Positions 33,001 through 45,000 of a DNA stretch of 64,000 bases are shown in pieces. Source of the DNA: Cephalotus follicularis (taxonomy: Eukaryota > Streptophyta > Magnoliopsida > Oxalidales > Cephalotaceae); contig BDDD01002039.1 in NCBI GenBank assembly GCA_001972305.1, positions 248,001-312,000 of the forward strand. The letters are read 5' to 3'. The notes beneath the pieces were generated by a model, which did no database searches, was not told the DNA's origin, and saw only the letters and a list, made by a program, of their open reading frames with translations. Each line of letters opens with the position of its first letter. Positions within the stretch are counted from its first letter, which is position 1. Position numbers and translations under genes: made by a program.

Positions 33001-36000
33001 ATTCAGTCCCTAGTTTCCTCCATAAAGTCCTCCAAAAATGCCCCATGAACTTTGTATCTCTATCAGACATAATGGAAGTTGGAAGGCCATGTAATCGTAC
33101 CACTTCTTTAAAGAATAGTTCAGCAATGTATACAACATCTGAGGTTTTGAAACAGGGAATAAAATGTGCCATTTTGGAATAACAGTCAACCACAACAAAG
33201 ATAGAATCATACCCCTTCGCTGTCTTTGGAAGTCCCAATATAAAATCCATGCTTAAATGGGAGCTTCTGGCTGTGGTAAGGGAGTATACAAACCAGTATT
33301 TTGTGAATTCCCTTTACCCAATTGACACGTCGGACACCTTTTCACCAACCTTTCTACATCCTTATACATCCTGGGCCAAAAATAGCGATCAGTCACCATT
33401 GCCATAGTTTTATCCCCGCCAAAGTGTCCTCCCAAACCATTTCCATGAAGTTCCCGTATGATTTGCTCGCGTAAGGATCCCTCGGGAATGCATAACTAGT
33501 TGCCGTTGAATAAATACCCATCATGTAATCTGTATGGCAGGTTGTCTTGTCCCTTTGATCTTTGCAATTCAGCTACGATGTGGCTGAAGTATGGATCGCT
33601 GGAATATTGATTTTTCAGTTCTTCAAACCTTGTAACTTGCGTGCTTAAAACTGTGAGTATTAAAGACCTCCTGCTCAGCGCATTTGCAACCTTATTGGAC
33701 TCACCAGACTTGTATGTAATTGAAAAATTAAATTGCTGAAGGAAAGAACTCCATGCAACATGACGTGAATCAAGTTTTTTTTTGAGAATTCAGTTACCTT
33801 AACGGTTGATGATCTGAATAAACCAAGAACTCTCGATATGCCAAATAGTGTTGAGAATGACCAATTGCACGCACTAAAGCGTAAAATTCTAAATCATATG
33901 TTGAATATCGCCTCTTAGCATTTGATAACTTCTCATTAAAAAATTCCACTGGTCTACCATCTTGACTGAGAACAACCCTTATTCCAACATGTGAGGCATC
34001 ACACTCCACGACAAAAAGTTTCTCAAAGTTTGGTAGTGCAAGTACTGGTGCTGTTGTCATCAATGTTTTGATCCGGTCAAAGGCCCTCTGCGCTGGTTTT
34101 GACCACTCAAAACTAGTGCTCTTTAAACATTCTGTTATAGGACTCATGACTGAACTGAAATCCCTTATGAATCTTCTGTAAAATGAGGCCAAACCATGAA
34201 AACTACGAACATCTTTCAGAGTTTGTGGTGCTGGCCATTCCTTGATAGCACGTACTTTCTCTGAATCTGGTGATAAACCGTTTGTGGACACAACAAACCC
34301 AAGAAACACAACTTCATCACACAAGAGAGAACACTTCTTTAAATTTAAATACAGTTTCTCCTTGAGAAGAACTGCCATCACTTCACGTAAATGAATCAAA
34401 TGCTCTTCTTTAGTCCGACTATATATCAGAATGTCATCGAAGTAAACAACAACAAAGGATCCCAAGAAAGGTTTGAGTACCGCTGTCATAACGCGCATGA
34501 AAGTGCTGGGTGCATTAGAAAGTCCAAACGGCATCACTAACCACTAAAAAAGCCCATCTGGTGTTTTAAAAGCAGTCTTCCACTCATCTCCACTTCTCAT
34601 CCTAATTTGGTGATACCCACTCCTCAAATCTAACTTGGAGAACATTTTAGATCCAGCTAACTTGTCAAGCATGTCGTCTAAACGAGGAATTGGAAAACGA
34701 TACCGCACAGTAATTTTGTTGATAGCACGGTTATCTACACACATACTCCATGATCCATCCTTTTTAGGTGTCAGTAAGGCTGGACAAACACAAGGACTCA
34801 TACTCTCTCGTACTAACCCCTTTGCAATCAAACCCTCCACCTATCTTTGTATTTCAGTTCGTTGTACTGGCGGCATTCTATAGGCTGGCAGGTTTGGCAA
34901 AGTTGCTCTGGCACTAAGTCAATTACATGTTGGATGCTCCTCATTGGTGGCAAACCCCCTGGCAAATCATCTCTAACCAGCTCCTTAAAGTCCTTTAGCT
35001 ACCCCTTAATCTCTAAAGGATATTTATCATACTCCACAAACTGATCTTCTGTCACAATGTTACCAACCAAAGCATACATAACTCCGACCTCTTTACTCTC
35101 AAATTCAAACTTTCCAGCAGCAACCTTGTTAATAAGGAAACCATTAACGCTGCTCTCATTGTGAGGTTTACTAATTTCTTCCTTAAGAGGGTGCAAGGTA
35201 TAAGTTTTTTTTTAGCTCTTTGGAAGGAATAAGTATTAGGCTTAGTGCAATGGACCATGTCATGGTCATACAACTTCCCAATAGAACATGACAAGCATCC
35301 ATGGGCACATTGTCACACAAGGCCTCATCTTCAAGATTATCACCCATAGTAAATTTAACCAAGCATCGAGATGTAACCGGAACTTCATTTCCCTTCCGAA
35401 ACCAACTAATTTTATAAGGATGAGGGTGTTTCTCAATAGGCAACTTTAACTTCTCAACAGCATCCCTAGCAACAATATTTTCAACACTACATCCGTCAAA
35501 AATAACATTACATACCTTGCCACCACAAAGAAATCGCGTTCTAAAAATATTTCCCCGCCTACAATCTTCTTCTCCTTCATCATCACCTGCTATCAACACT
35601 TGTCGCACCACCAAAGATTCCCCTTGCACTGGGTAAATATCGACATCTTCTTCCTTATCATTGTAGATGTCATACGTGGGCTCGGGCATCTCTTCTTCTC
35701 CTTTTTCCAACTCAGCCATATTCACCCTACGTTGTGGGCAAGAATAGGAAACGTGGCCTTTATCACCACAACTATAACATCTGACTGGAGCCCCACTATT
35801 GGCATTTGAAACACAGAACTGTTTTGTGCTCCATAACGTGCAACCTCCTTTCCTTTCTCACTCCTATAGGCATTACTAATACCTCCACCACCTGGCCGAT
35901 TAATTGGGGTTGTTTCTCGGTTATTCCGCTGGGCTGGTTGCTCACCCTGAGGGCTTCTAGTAGACCCCAAGGTCCTCTGTGATGTGCCATCAAATCTGCC

Positions 36001-39000
36001 AGACAAAGGCTTCCTTGCACCATAGCGTAGCACACGTTGTTCTGCCATTAAAGCATATTGTCGAGCATCTTCAAGATTAAACAAACGAACCACTCCTTGC
36101 TCATCTCTGATGGACTGATTCTAGCCTGACAGATAACGGGATGTCATCTGCTCATCAGACTCGTTTAAACCAACCCGGAGAGAGAGGTTATTAAATTCAG
36201 AAGTATATTCTTCCACCGACATTCCATTTTGCTTTAGCAAATGGAACTTCTCATACAAAGTCTGGACATAATCAGCCGGCAAAAATTGCTTCCTCATCTT
36301 TGCTTTCATGTGTCCCCATGTGTTGATTTTTTTTTTTTAAAAGGGGGTGCAACACGAGGACTTCCCAGGAGGTCACCCATCCCGGTACTAATCTCGCCCA
36401 AGCACGCTTAACTGCGGAGTTCTGATGGGATCCGGTGCATTACTGCTGGTATGATCGCACCCTGTGTTGATTTTTGACTTGCCTTGTCGAGCACGTTGCT
36501 CCTCAACTCTCTTCCACCATTGAAGGGCAGTACTCTTTAACTTAAGCTTCACAAACAACACCTTCCGATCTTCGGCCATGGGTTTCCATTCAAAATAGTT
36601 CTCCAGGCTTGCTTCCCAATCCAAATAATCTTCTACATGCATCTTTCCAAAAAAATCAGCAACTTCTATTTTGATACCAACACCACCCAAATCAAAGGCA
36701 TGTACCAAACGTTCTTCCAGTCCGCCTCTTACCACTTGTTCTGCAGTTCCAGCATCTTGGAAGGGGTTTTCATCGTTGCCAACAGAGTCTTCATTCTCTG
36801 GAGTACCTGCCGGTATCTCCATACGGCCTTCCGCACGTTCCTGTCGCTGAATAGCTTGTACAGCCCGCAACAAATCCCCAATCATATGTCGCATCTCATC
36901 CATCTCTGCTTGCTGGCCTTGGTTTACTCTTCCACGACCTCTTCCACGTCGGTTCATGTCTCTGATACCACTTGACGTAGAAAAAACAGGAAATAGATAA
37001 AACATAACAACTGATTTGAAGGGAGAACGATTTTGTGTTCTGAAAGTAGAACTCAATTCTGATTTATTCTCAATAATAATAATAATCCACCATAAAACTC
37101 ATAAATGGCTATTTATACTAAAACATCAAAAAACCCTAGTAGCACAGCCCCTTTAAGTTTATTAAAAAGTCACATGCTAATCACATGGCCCTTCTAAAAA
37201 AAAACAACTTAAGACTCACAACCGGAACTTAATAAAAATGTCTGGGCTAACAAAATAGGATTAAATAAAATATTAGAAAGCCTGCTTGGCCTTAGAATTC
37301 TTATTGGATGCTCATGGATCAATCTTGAGAAATACAAAGGGTAGAGAAAAAAACAACACAACAGTTTAGTTTCAAGGTTAGGCGATATATAAAGAGCAAC
37401 TTATTACTAAGGTTAAGAACAAGAAGGACGAAAGGTAAGGACAATGTAGGAGTACAATGAACGATACCAATTCTTGTGATAGATGAAAGAGACTCATCTG
37501 CAACCTTAATTTTTTTATTTACCGTACCAAGGGCAATAAGAGTGAAATAATTCTGATTGGCTAATCATTTGATCAGAAATTCCATAATCAATGATGCAGT
37601 AGCAGTTTAAAAAAAAAAAAACTGTTCATGCGTACAGTAGCAGTCGGATTTTTAAGGGTTTTTATGTCTTTTAATTATTTCTTTTATGTTTAGGATTATT
37701 ATTAGGATTTCTATTTTGAATAAGATTTATTTCATCCATATATAAGAGGCTATTAGGGTTGTTTTATTATTAGAGTCTTGATATTTTCAGAATTAATAAA
37801 TAAAAGAATTCTCTTTTTCTTTCCCCAACTTAAATTACCAAAAGACAACCCAATTGGTGTTTTCTTTCCTTGGCTTAAATTATCAGAAGACAACCCAATT
37901 GGTGTTGTGTTTGTCCTTCTCTTTTGATCTCTTAATATTTCCGCTGCGTTAATTTGTTATCAGAGCCGAAGATTGATCTCAATTTGCTATGATAGTAAGA
38001 AGACAGAGGATTCCTAGGCTAAACCAAACCCAAGCAATATTAGAGATACAACATAGTATGGCAGAATTGATGCAAGAAGTGCGAGCCTTGCGTCGAGGTC
38101 ATGCGGAAGCTCGACATGAAGTAAGGAAGGTGACCGTGATCCCTTGAACCTACCGGAAGAAGGCTTTGGGGAAGAAGACGACAGATTTGAAGAAGTTAAT
38201 TCGTTCAATAATCCAGTGAATTGTGATCAGCCCGAGTGCGGTAGATTAGAAGAACGGTTGGCAAGAGCACTTGATTTTAATTCTTGAATTCGAATTAAAG
38301 TCCTTGATTTCCATGGGAAGATGCATGCTGTGATTTTTTAGATTGGGAATCAAACTTGGAGAATTATTTTGAATGGAAGCCTATGCCTGATGATAGAAAA
38401 GTATTATTTGTGAAGTTAAAATTGAAGGGAACAACACTTCAATGGTGGAAAAGGTTGGAGGAGCAACGGGTTAGGCAAGGTAAGCAGAGGATTCATACTT
38501 GGGAAGCAATGAAAACGAAGCTAAGAAAGCAATTTCTTCCAGCTAATTATATGATGAATTTGTATAAGTGATTTCATGGACTACGACAAAAAGAATTAAG
38601 TTTGGAAGAGTACACCAGTGAGTTTTATAATTTATCCATAAGGGTTGGAATTAATGAGACGGATGAGCAACTTACTGCATGGTATTTATTTGGTTTGAGG
38701 CTTGCTGTCCGTGATGAGATTGGTATTCATCATCTTTCCAATCTTGAGGATGCACATCAATATACCCTTAAAGCCGAAGAACGGGTAGCTCGCTATGGTC
38801 ATTGGCGTTTTTCATCACCTGCAACATCTGGTTCCAGGTTTGCAAGTGCTTTCCAAAGGACAAGGAGTGGTCAAATGACTGCAAGAACAAATTTTGAAGT
38901 TGGTGGTACAAGCAAGTCGACTTCTAAGGTTGGTGGGGGACCTAATAATAGGGGTGAAGGGGGTAGAGAATTGAATCATTTTGGTGCAGTAAACAGGGCT

Positions 39001-42000
39001 GGCAACATTTCTGCGCAATCTATTACTCGATGTTTTACTTGTCACGAGCTTGGGCATACTTCCTACACATGTCCACAACGTAGAGTCAATTTAGTAGAAA
39101 TTGATGATGAAGAAGAAGTGGTGGAACCTGTTTATGATGAATATAATGACAAAGAAGAGCAATAAATTGACTTGTTACCTGTGCAAGGTGAATGTCTTGT
39201 TGTGAGACTTGTTATGACAGCTCCTAAAATGGAAGATAAAGAAGATTGGAGGAGACATAGTATTTTTCATATTAGAGTAAATTGTAATGGAAAGGTGTGT
39301 TATGTTATTATTGATAATGGTAGTTGTGAGAACATGGTGGCCAAGGAAGCTGTGGATAAATTGAAGTTGGCAACTGAGAAGCATCCTTATCCTTATAAGG
39401 TTTCGTGGTTTCAAAAAGGTAATGAAGTTCCTGTTAATTCTTGCTGCTTGGTGCAATTTAACATGGTAATGCCTACAAAGATGAAGTGTGGTATAATGTG
39501 ATACCCATGGATGCTTGTCATATATTATTGGGGAGGCCTTACTTGTTCGATCGAGATATGATTCACCATACCACCTCAAACACATAAACTTTTTAAAAGG
39601 ATGATAGAAAGTTGACATTGCAACCTTTAAAAGAAGAGCCAACTAGCAGCAGAACAGTTGGCAAGTGAAATTCTTTTTTAACAGCTCGTCAATTTGATAA
39701 GTTGAGTAGTGAGTGAGACAGGAGTAATGCATGTGCTATTTGGGAGGATGGTAGGAAGTAAAGGAGAGGCAGATTCATCATATCCACCAAAGATCCAAGA
39801 ATTGTTGGATGATTTTGCTGAAATTGTCCCTGAAGAGTTGCCAAAGGTGTTGCCACCTATGCGAGAAATCCAACATGTTGTAGATTTGATACATGGGGCA
39901 GCTTTACTAACCAAGCTGCTTATAGAATGCCACCAGCACAACGCGTTGAGCTGTGGTGTCAAGTGGAAAGCTTGATTGAGAAAGGGTTAGTGCGGGAGAG
40001 CAGAAGTCCTAGTGCCATGCCAACTTTGCTTACCCCGAAGAAAGATGGATCATGGAGGATGTGTGTGGACAACCATGCGATTAACAAGATCACTGTCAAA
40101 TATATATTTCCTATTCTAAGACTAGATGAGATGTTGGACTTGCTTGTGGGTTCTACTATATTTTCTAAGATTGTTTTAAGAAGCGGTTATCATCAAATTT
40201 GGCTTAGAAGTGGAGATGAATGGAAGACGACATTTAAAACCCTGGATGGATTGTTTGAATGGCTTGTGATGCCGTTTGGTCTTTCTAATGCACCAAGTAC
40301 ATTTATGCGTGTGATGACAGAGGTATTACGGCCTTTCCTTAACTCTTCTGTGGTGGTTAATTTTGATGATATTCTTATTTTTAGCAACGATAAAGAAGAG
40401 CATTTAAAACATATTAGACAAGTCATGGAGGTTCTTCAAAGAGAAAAGCTCTATGTTAACTTGAAGAAGTGCTCCTTTTTGAGTGAAAATGTGGTGTTTT
40501 TGGTTTTTATTGTCTCCGCTAAAGGTTTGAAACCTGATCCGGAAAAGATAAAAGCCATTGTTGAATGGCCTAGACCTCAATCCGTGGGTGATGTTCGGAG
40601 CTTCCATGGATTGGCATCATTTTATGGAAGATTTATTCGCAATTTTAGTGCAATAATGAGCCCTATTGCAGAATGTTTGAAAAGAGGATGTTTGAGCAGT
40701 CAACTAAAGCGGAACATGCTTTTAATTTGATCAAAATAGCCATGACTCAAGCACCAATTCCAGTGCTGCCAGATTTTAATAAACTTTTTGTAGTGGAGTG
40801 TGACGCATCCCATACTGAGATAGGAGCTGCTCTAAGACAAGAAGGAAGACCTGTGGCCTTTTTCAGCGAGAAATTGTCAAATGCAAAACGACGATATTCC
40901 ACTCATGATCTAGAGTTTTATGCTGTGGTTCAAGCTGTTGATCATTGGCAGCATTATCTATTGTACAGGGATTTCGTGGCATATTCTGACCATGAAGCGC
41001 TTTGGTATCTTAATTCACAAAAGAAACTCAAGGCACAACATGTTAAATGGTGTTCCTTTTTACAGCAATTTTCCTTTACGTTGAAGCATAAATCTGGAGT
41101 GTCTAATAGAGTTGTCGACGCACTTAGTGGGAGAGCTATGGTGTTGACAACTTTGCAAACGCAACTTGTAGGATTTGAGGAGTTGAAAAATCAGTTTGCT
41201 GTTGATCCTTATTTCAACAAAGTGATTAAAGAGTTGCAACACTCATCTTCAGGTTCATCTTTTCCTTTTATGATTCATGACGATTACTTATTTCATGGTA
41301 CTCAATTGTACATACCTGATGGGTCCTTCCGTGAGTTAGTTATCCGAGAGTTACATGGAGGTGGTTTAGGAGGACATTTTTGGAGAGATAAGACTATGGC
41401 AATGGTAGAAAAACGTTATTATTGGCCAAAGATGAGGCGGGATGTTGACAGATTGGTGCAACGCTGTAGAGTGTGCCAATATGCCAAAGGTGTATCACAA
41501 AATACAGGTTTGTACATGTCTTTACTAGTTGCAGATTCACCTTGGATTCATAGAAGCATGGATTTTGTTCTTGGATTGCCACAAAATGCAATAGGACATG
41601 ATTCTATCTTTGTGGTGGTGGATCAGTTTTCCAAACTGGTTCACTTTATTCCTTGTTCTCGAACACTTGATGCATTACATGTTGCTGAATTATTTTTCAA
41701 AGAGGTGGTCCGTTTGCATGGACTTGCTACTACTATTGTGTTTGACAGGTATGTGAAATTTATGGCTCACTCTTGGCGTTCCTTATGGGGGAAATTGAGA
41801 ACAAAATTGGAGTATTTTAGCACCTGTCACCCCCAAACAGATGGTCAAACTGAAGTAGTGAATAGGAGTCTTGGTAACTTGCTTCGTTGTATTGTTGGAG
41901 ACCATGTGAAGATGTGGATACGATTCTTCCTCATATTGAATTTGCATACAATTCAGTAAATAGTACTATAAAAAAGACTCCATTTGAAGCTGCTTATGGG

Positions 42001-45000
42001 TTTAAGCCACAAAACGTTTTGGATCTAGTTCCATTGCCTCAAGAAGCAAGAGCTAGTGAAGAAGGGGAAGCTTTTGTTGAACATGTAAGAAGAATTCATG
42101 ATGAGGTGCATGTTGCAATCAAAAGCAGCAATGATAATTATAAAGAAGCGGCTGATGAACATCGATGTTTCAAAGAATTTGCTAATGGTGATTTGGTTAT
42201 GGTGTACTTAAGGAAAGAAAGGTATCCTAAAGGCACTTATCATAAACTGAAATCAAGGAAGATTGGGCCATGCTAAATCTTAAAGAAGATTAGCTCTAAT
42301 GCTTATGTGGTGGAGCTACCTAATGATCTCCAAATCAGTTCTATATTTATTGTTGCATATTTATTTGATTTTCATGGGTTTACAGATGATGATCAAGGAG
42401 AGGAAGCTAGAGAATGGGCTGACCAGTCGCCAAAGAAGCCAAAAGAAGTGATTGAAGAAGTGCTTGACATGAAAAAATATTGTTCGCGAAGAGGTCATTC
42501 ATACCGTAGATTTTTGGTCAAGTGGTTGGACAACTTTCGATTGAGAGCACGTGGATATTTGGAGAAGAGTTGAAGAGAGTTGACCCTGCTATCTATGAAG
42601 AGTATGTTCATGTTTTCTTGTCAGAGCTGAGTCTCTCCACCCTGAGAGAATTGATGCAGCAGCAGTAAAAAAGAAAAAAAATAGTGTTCACCCGTTACTG
42701 TTCACGCGTATTGTAACAATTGGATTTTTAAGGGTTTTTATGTCTTTTAATTATGTCTTTTTTGTTTCAGGCTTTCTATTTTGAATATGATTTATTTCCT
42801 CTATAAATAAGAGGCTATTAGGGTTGTTTTATTATTAGGGTCTTGATATTTTCAGAATTAATAAATAGAAAGAATTCTTTCTCTTTCCTTGGCTTAAATT
42901 ACCAGAAGAGAATCGAATTGGTGTTGTGTTTATCCCTCTCTTTTGATCTCTTAATATTTCCGTTGCGTTAATCAAGTAACCATGGATGTGTTGTAGACAC
43001 ACTAAAAGCACCAGGAAGTATACCTAACTACTCAAAAGTGGGAAGAGCCAATAGCAAAATTGGCAGGATATCATGCCGAAACTATGCCAGTAGGGGAAGG
43101 GCCAAGCTGCTCCTGTTGCTGAGAGATCATCCTCTGAAGTTCGATAATTTGATATGGAGAGAAAGATGAGCTTCTACCAATAGGATGAGAACTAGTTGAG
43201 ACCTCAGATACATGGGTCCGTGAGCGTGTAGAAATCAATCTACCACCTCGCCCTCTGGATGGGCGCCAGTGTAGCCTCCATGAAGTAACAAGTCTCCCTG
43301 GTATTTTCGGCTTCCTACAATAATCACACATCACTTGCGATTTATCAGCTAAACTGGTCTAGGAATCACTAGTGAGATGAGCATAGAGCTTATAGGATGT
43401 AGCATGAGCGGATCGATCGGATGTAGCTAGAGGCATCATAGCGGTACGACGATGCGCTTCATGCTGAATAAGATTATAGGCCTCCTGAAGCATAGGTAAA
43501 GACTCGCGTCCAATAACTTCAGCCCATAACTGATCAAACTCTGAATTGAGCCGACCAAAAACTCGTATACCCTTTCCCTATAAAGATCCTACTAGAAAGT
43601 AAAAAAATCTGTAGGAATCACTATGCATCAATTTGCCCCCATGAGCGAGTAAGGGTGCAGTAATATTAGGCGAGAGACAACACCCCTTGCCTCAACTCTT
43701 TGGCCTACCTATTAAGCTCAAAAGCTTGGCAAAAGTTGTTCCCCTGAGAGTATTGGGGAGCAATGGCATTTCGAATATCCTTCGCCGAGTCCATCATCAC
43801 GTATTGTTGAGTAAGGTGAGGCTCAATTGAGTTAAGGAGCCATGGCATGACCAACGCATTCTTAGAGAGCTATTTATCTCTTTCCTTCTCATCAATTTGG
43901 CTTTTGGTTCCCCTAATCAGGAATCCAACTCACTAGCACAAACGGATAACGTACAAGATCTTGACCATAGAAGATAATTATTCCCATTAAACTTTATTTG
44001 GCTAATCTTAAGAGATGGATTATAATGACCACTGCTACTTGTATCCACGACAAATGCTCTATCAGATGACATCTCACTGTCACCACCTCATTTTTTAATT
44101 TTGCAAAAAAATAACCCAAAACAAAATGCAACCAAGAACAATTCTAAAAAGAATACCCAAATATCAAGAAGCCACGCAATAAAATATAAGTTATCTCAAA
44201 AAAATAATCGCACCGACTACTACTAGTCACCAAACATCAGCCATTCATACTAAAAAGACATCAAAATGCCCAAGAAATCACTTAGAAACCAACATAATGA
44301 CAAATCAGGTCTAGCAGGAACTGAGAGTACTTTGGAGTGACAAAAATACCTCAAATAAGTGCAGGAAGAAGCTGGGAGAAATATGGCAAAAGTCAAATTT
44401 TTTTGGCAACAACAGTGGGGACGTGTGGTAATCCGATGGGGTTAGGTTTCTTAGGGTAGACGTGTTAGTAGTCGGTGTAGCTCCTGGAATGACGCGTGTA
44501 TCCAAAAAATGGTTGGAACCATGCAGATTTACAAATCCCAGGCAGTGTTCACAGCAAACTCTGTCGACACGTGGCGACGTATTGGATCGAGACAACACTT
44601 CATCGTGGCACTAGCCAGTAGGAGAGGAAGTTACCGTTGAGGAATGTTTTAGCTAAATTGAGCCAAGGGTCCCACTTCCACACTGTGCAGTCCTGTACAC
44701 TGGTCGTTCTTCTCCGGAAATGCGTCACCAATCATAGAGAACACACTGGTAGGCTGTTTTTAGGCAAGTGAAGTGTCGACTAGGGTTTTAGGGCTTAATG
44801 CTCTGATACCATGCAGAGAAATTAATATGTTTTGAATAGTTTGGCTTATCACTTAATGTTAGAGGCCTCTCACATATATACATGAGTAGATATACAATTA
44901 CGATAATGTTCCTATATGCTACAATAAAGGCTAACACTTATACGCTACATACACAAACATAATGCAACACTATGTACACTAACATTTAGGCAATGATGCA

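Larger units (their letters stand above)
35727..36957 (-). pseudogene. Chromovirus D gag, interrupted by a 5S rRNA copy
   Basis: It starts at 36957 directly next to the primer site with [16 protein letters not shown]. The Gag domain shows [20 protein letters not shown] and [20 protein letters not shown]. Here the 5S copy and its target duplication (36319-36475) intervene. The frame resumes as [20 protein letters not shown] and [20 protein letters not shown], then a stop at 36121, and the rest. The zinc knuckle [14 protein letters not shown] lies at about 35745-35790 in a shifted frame. Without the insertion the reading frame would cross this point. Confidence 0.9.
31810..37321 (-). mobile_element. 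Chromovirus D (Ty3/gypsy), inactivated
   Basis: LTRs at 31810-32159 and 36973-37321 (350 and 349 bp) bracket gag, protease, RT-RNase H and integrase with a chromodomain, all on the - strand. The primer site TGGTATCAGAGA adjoins the right LTR. The last codons of pol run into the 3' LTR, as known for some chromoviruses. It interrupts Copia E between integrase and protease. A clean 5-bp target duplication could not be set; GATC-containing flanks leave it ambiguous. A 5S rRNA copy lies in gag. Confidence 0.92.
37592..42970 (+). mobile_element. Chromovirus C (Ty3/gypsy), inactivated
   Basis: LTRs at 37592-37951 and 42652-42970 are flanked by ATCAA at 37587-37591 and 42971-42975. Both LTRs begin TGATGCAG and end GCGTTA. 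Between them on the + strand come gag, protease, RT-RNase H, integrase and a chromodomain. Its proteins are close to those of chromovirus D but its LTRs differ, so it is a sister family. It lies inside Copia E, between protease and gag. Confidence 0.92.
30853..44984 (-). mobile_element. Copia retrotransposon E (internally deleted, carries C, D and a 5S copy)
   Basis: It is flanked by TTTAG at 30848-30852 and 44985-44989. Reading leftwards from the right LTR come a tRNA-Met primer site, leader, gag (44072-43000), a protease fragment (37591-37322) and an integrase fragment (31809-30890), then a stump of the 3' LTR. RT, RNase H and most of the left LTR are missing. Chromovirus C (37592-42970) and chromovirus D (31810-37321) sit inside it. 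The order gag, protease, integrase is that of Ty1/copia. Confidence 0.87.

Noticed and set aside
36343..36462. Functional 5S rRNA gene of a tandem array
   Set aside because: It is a single copy with poly(A) and target duplication inside gag, lacks array spacers, and has substitutions from the usual plant 5S.
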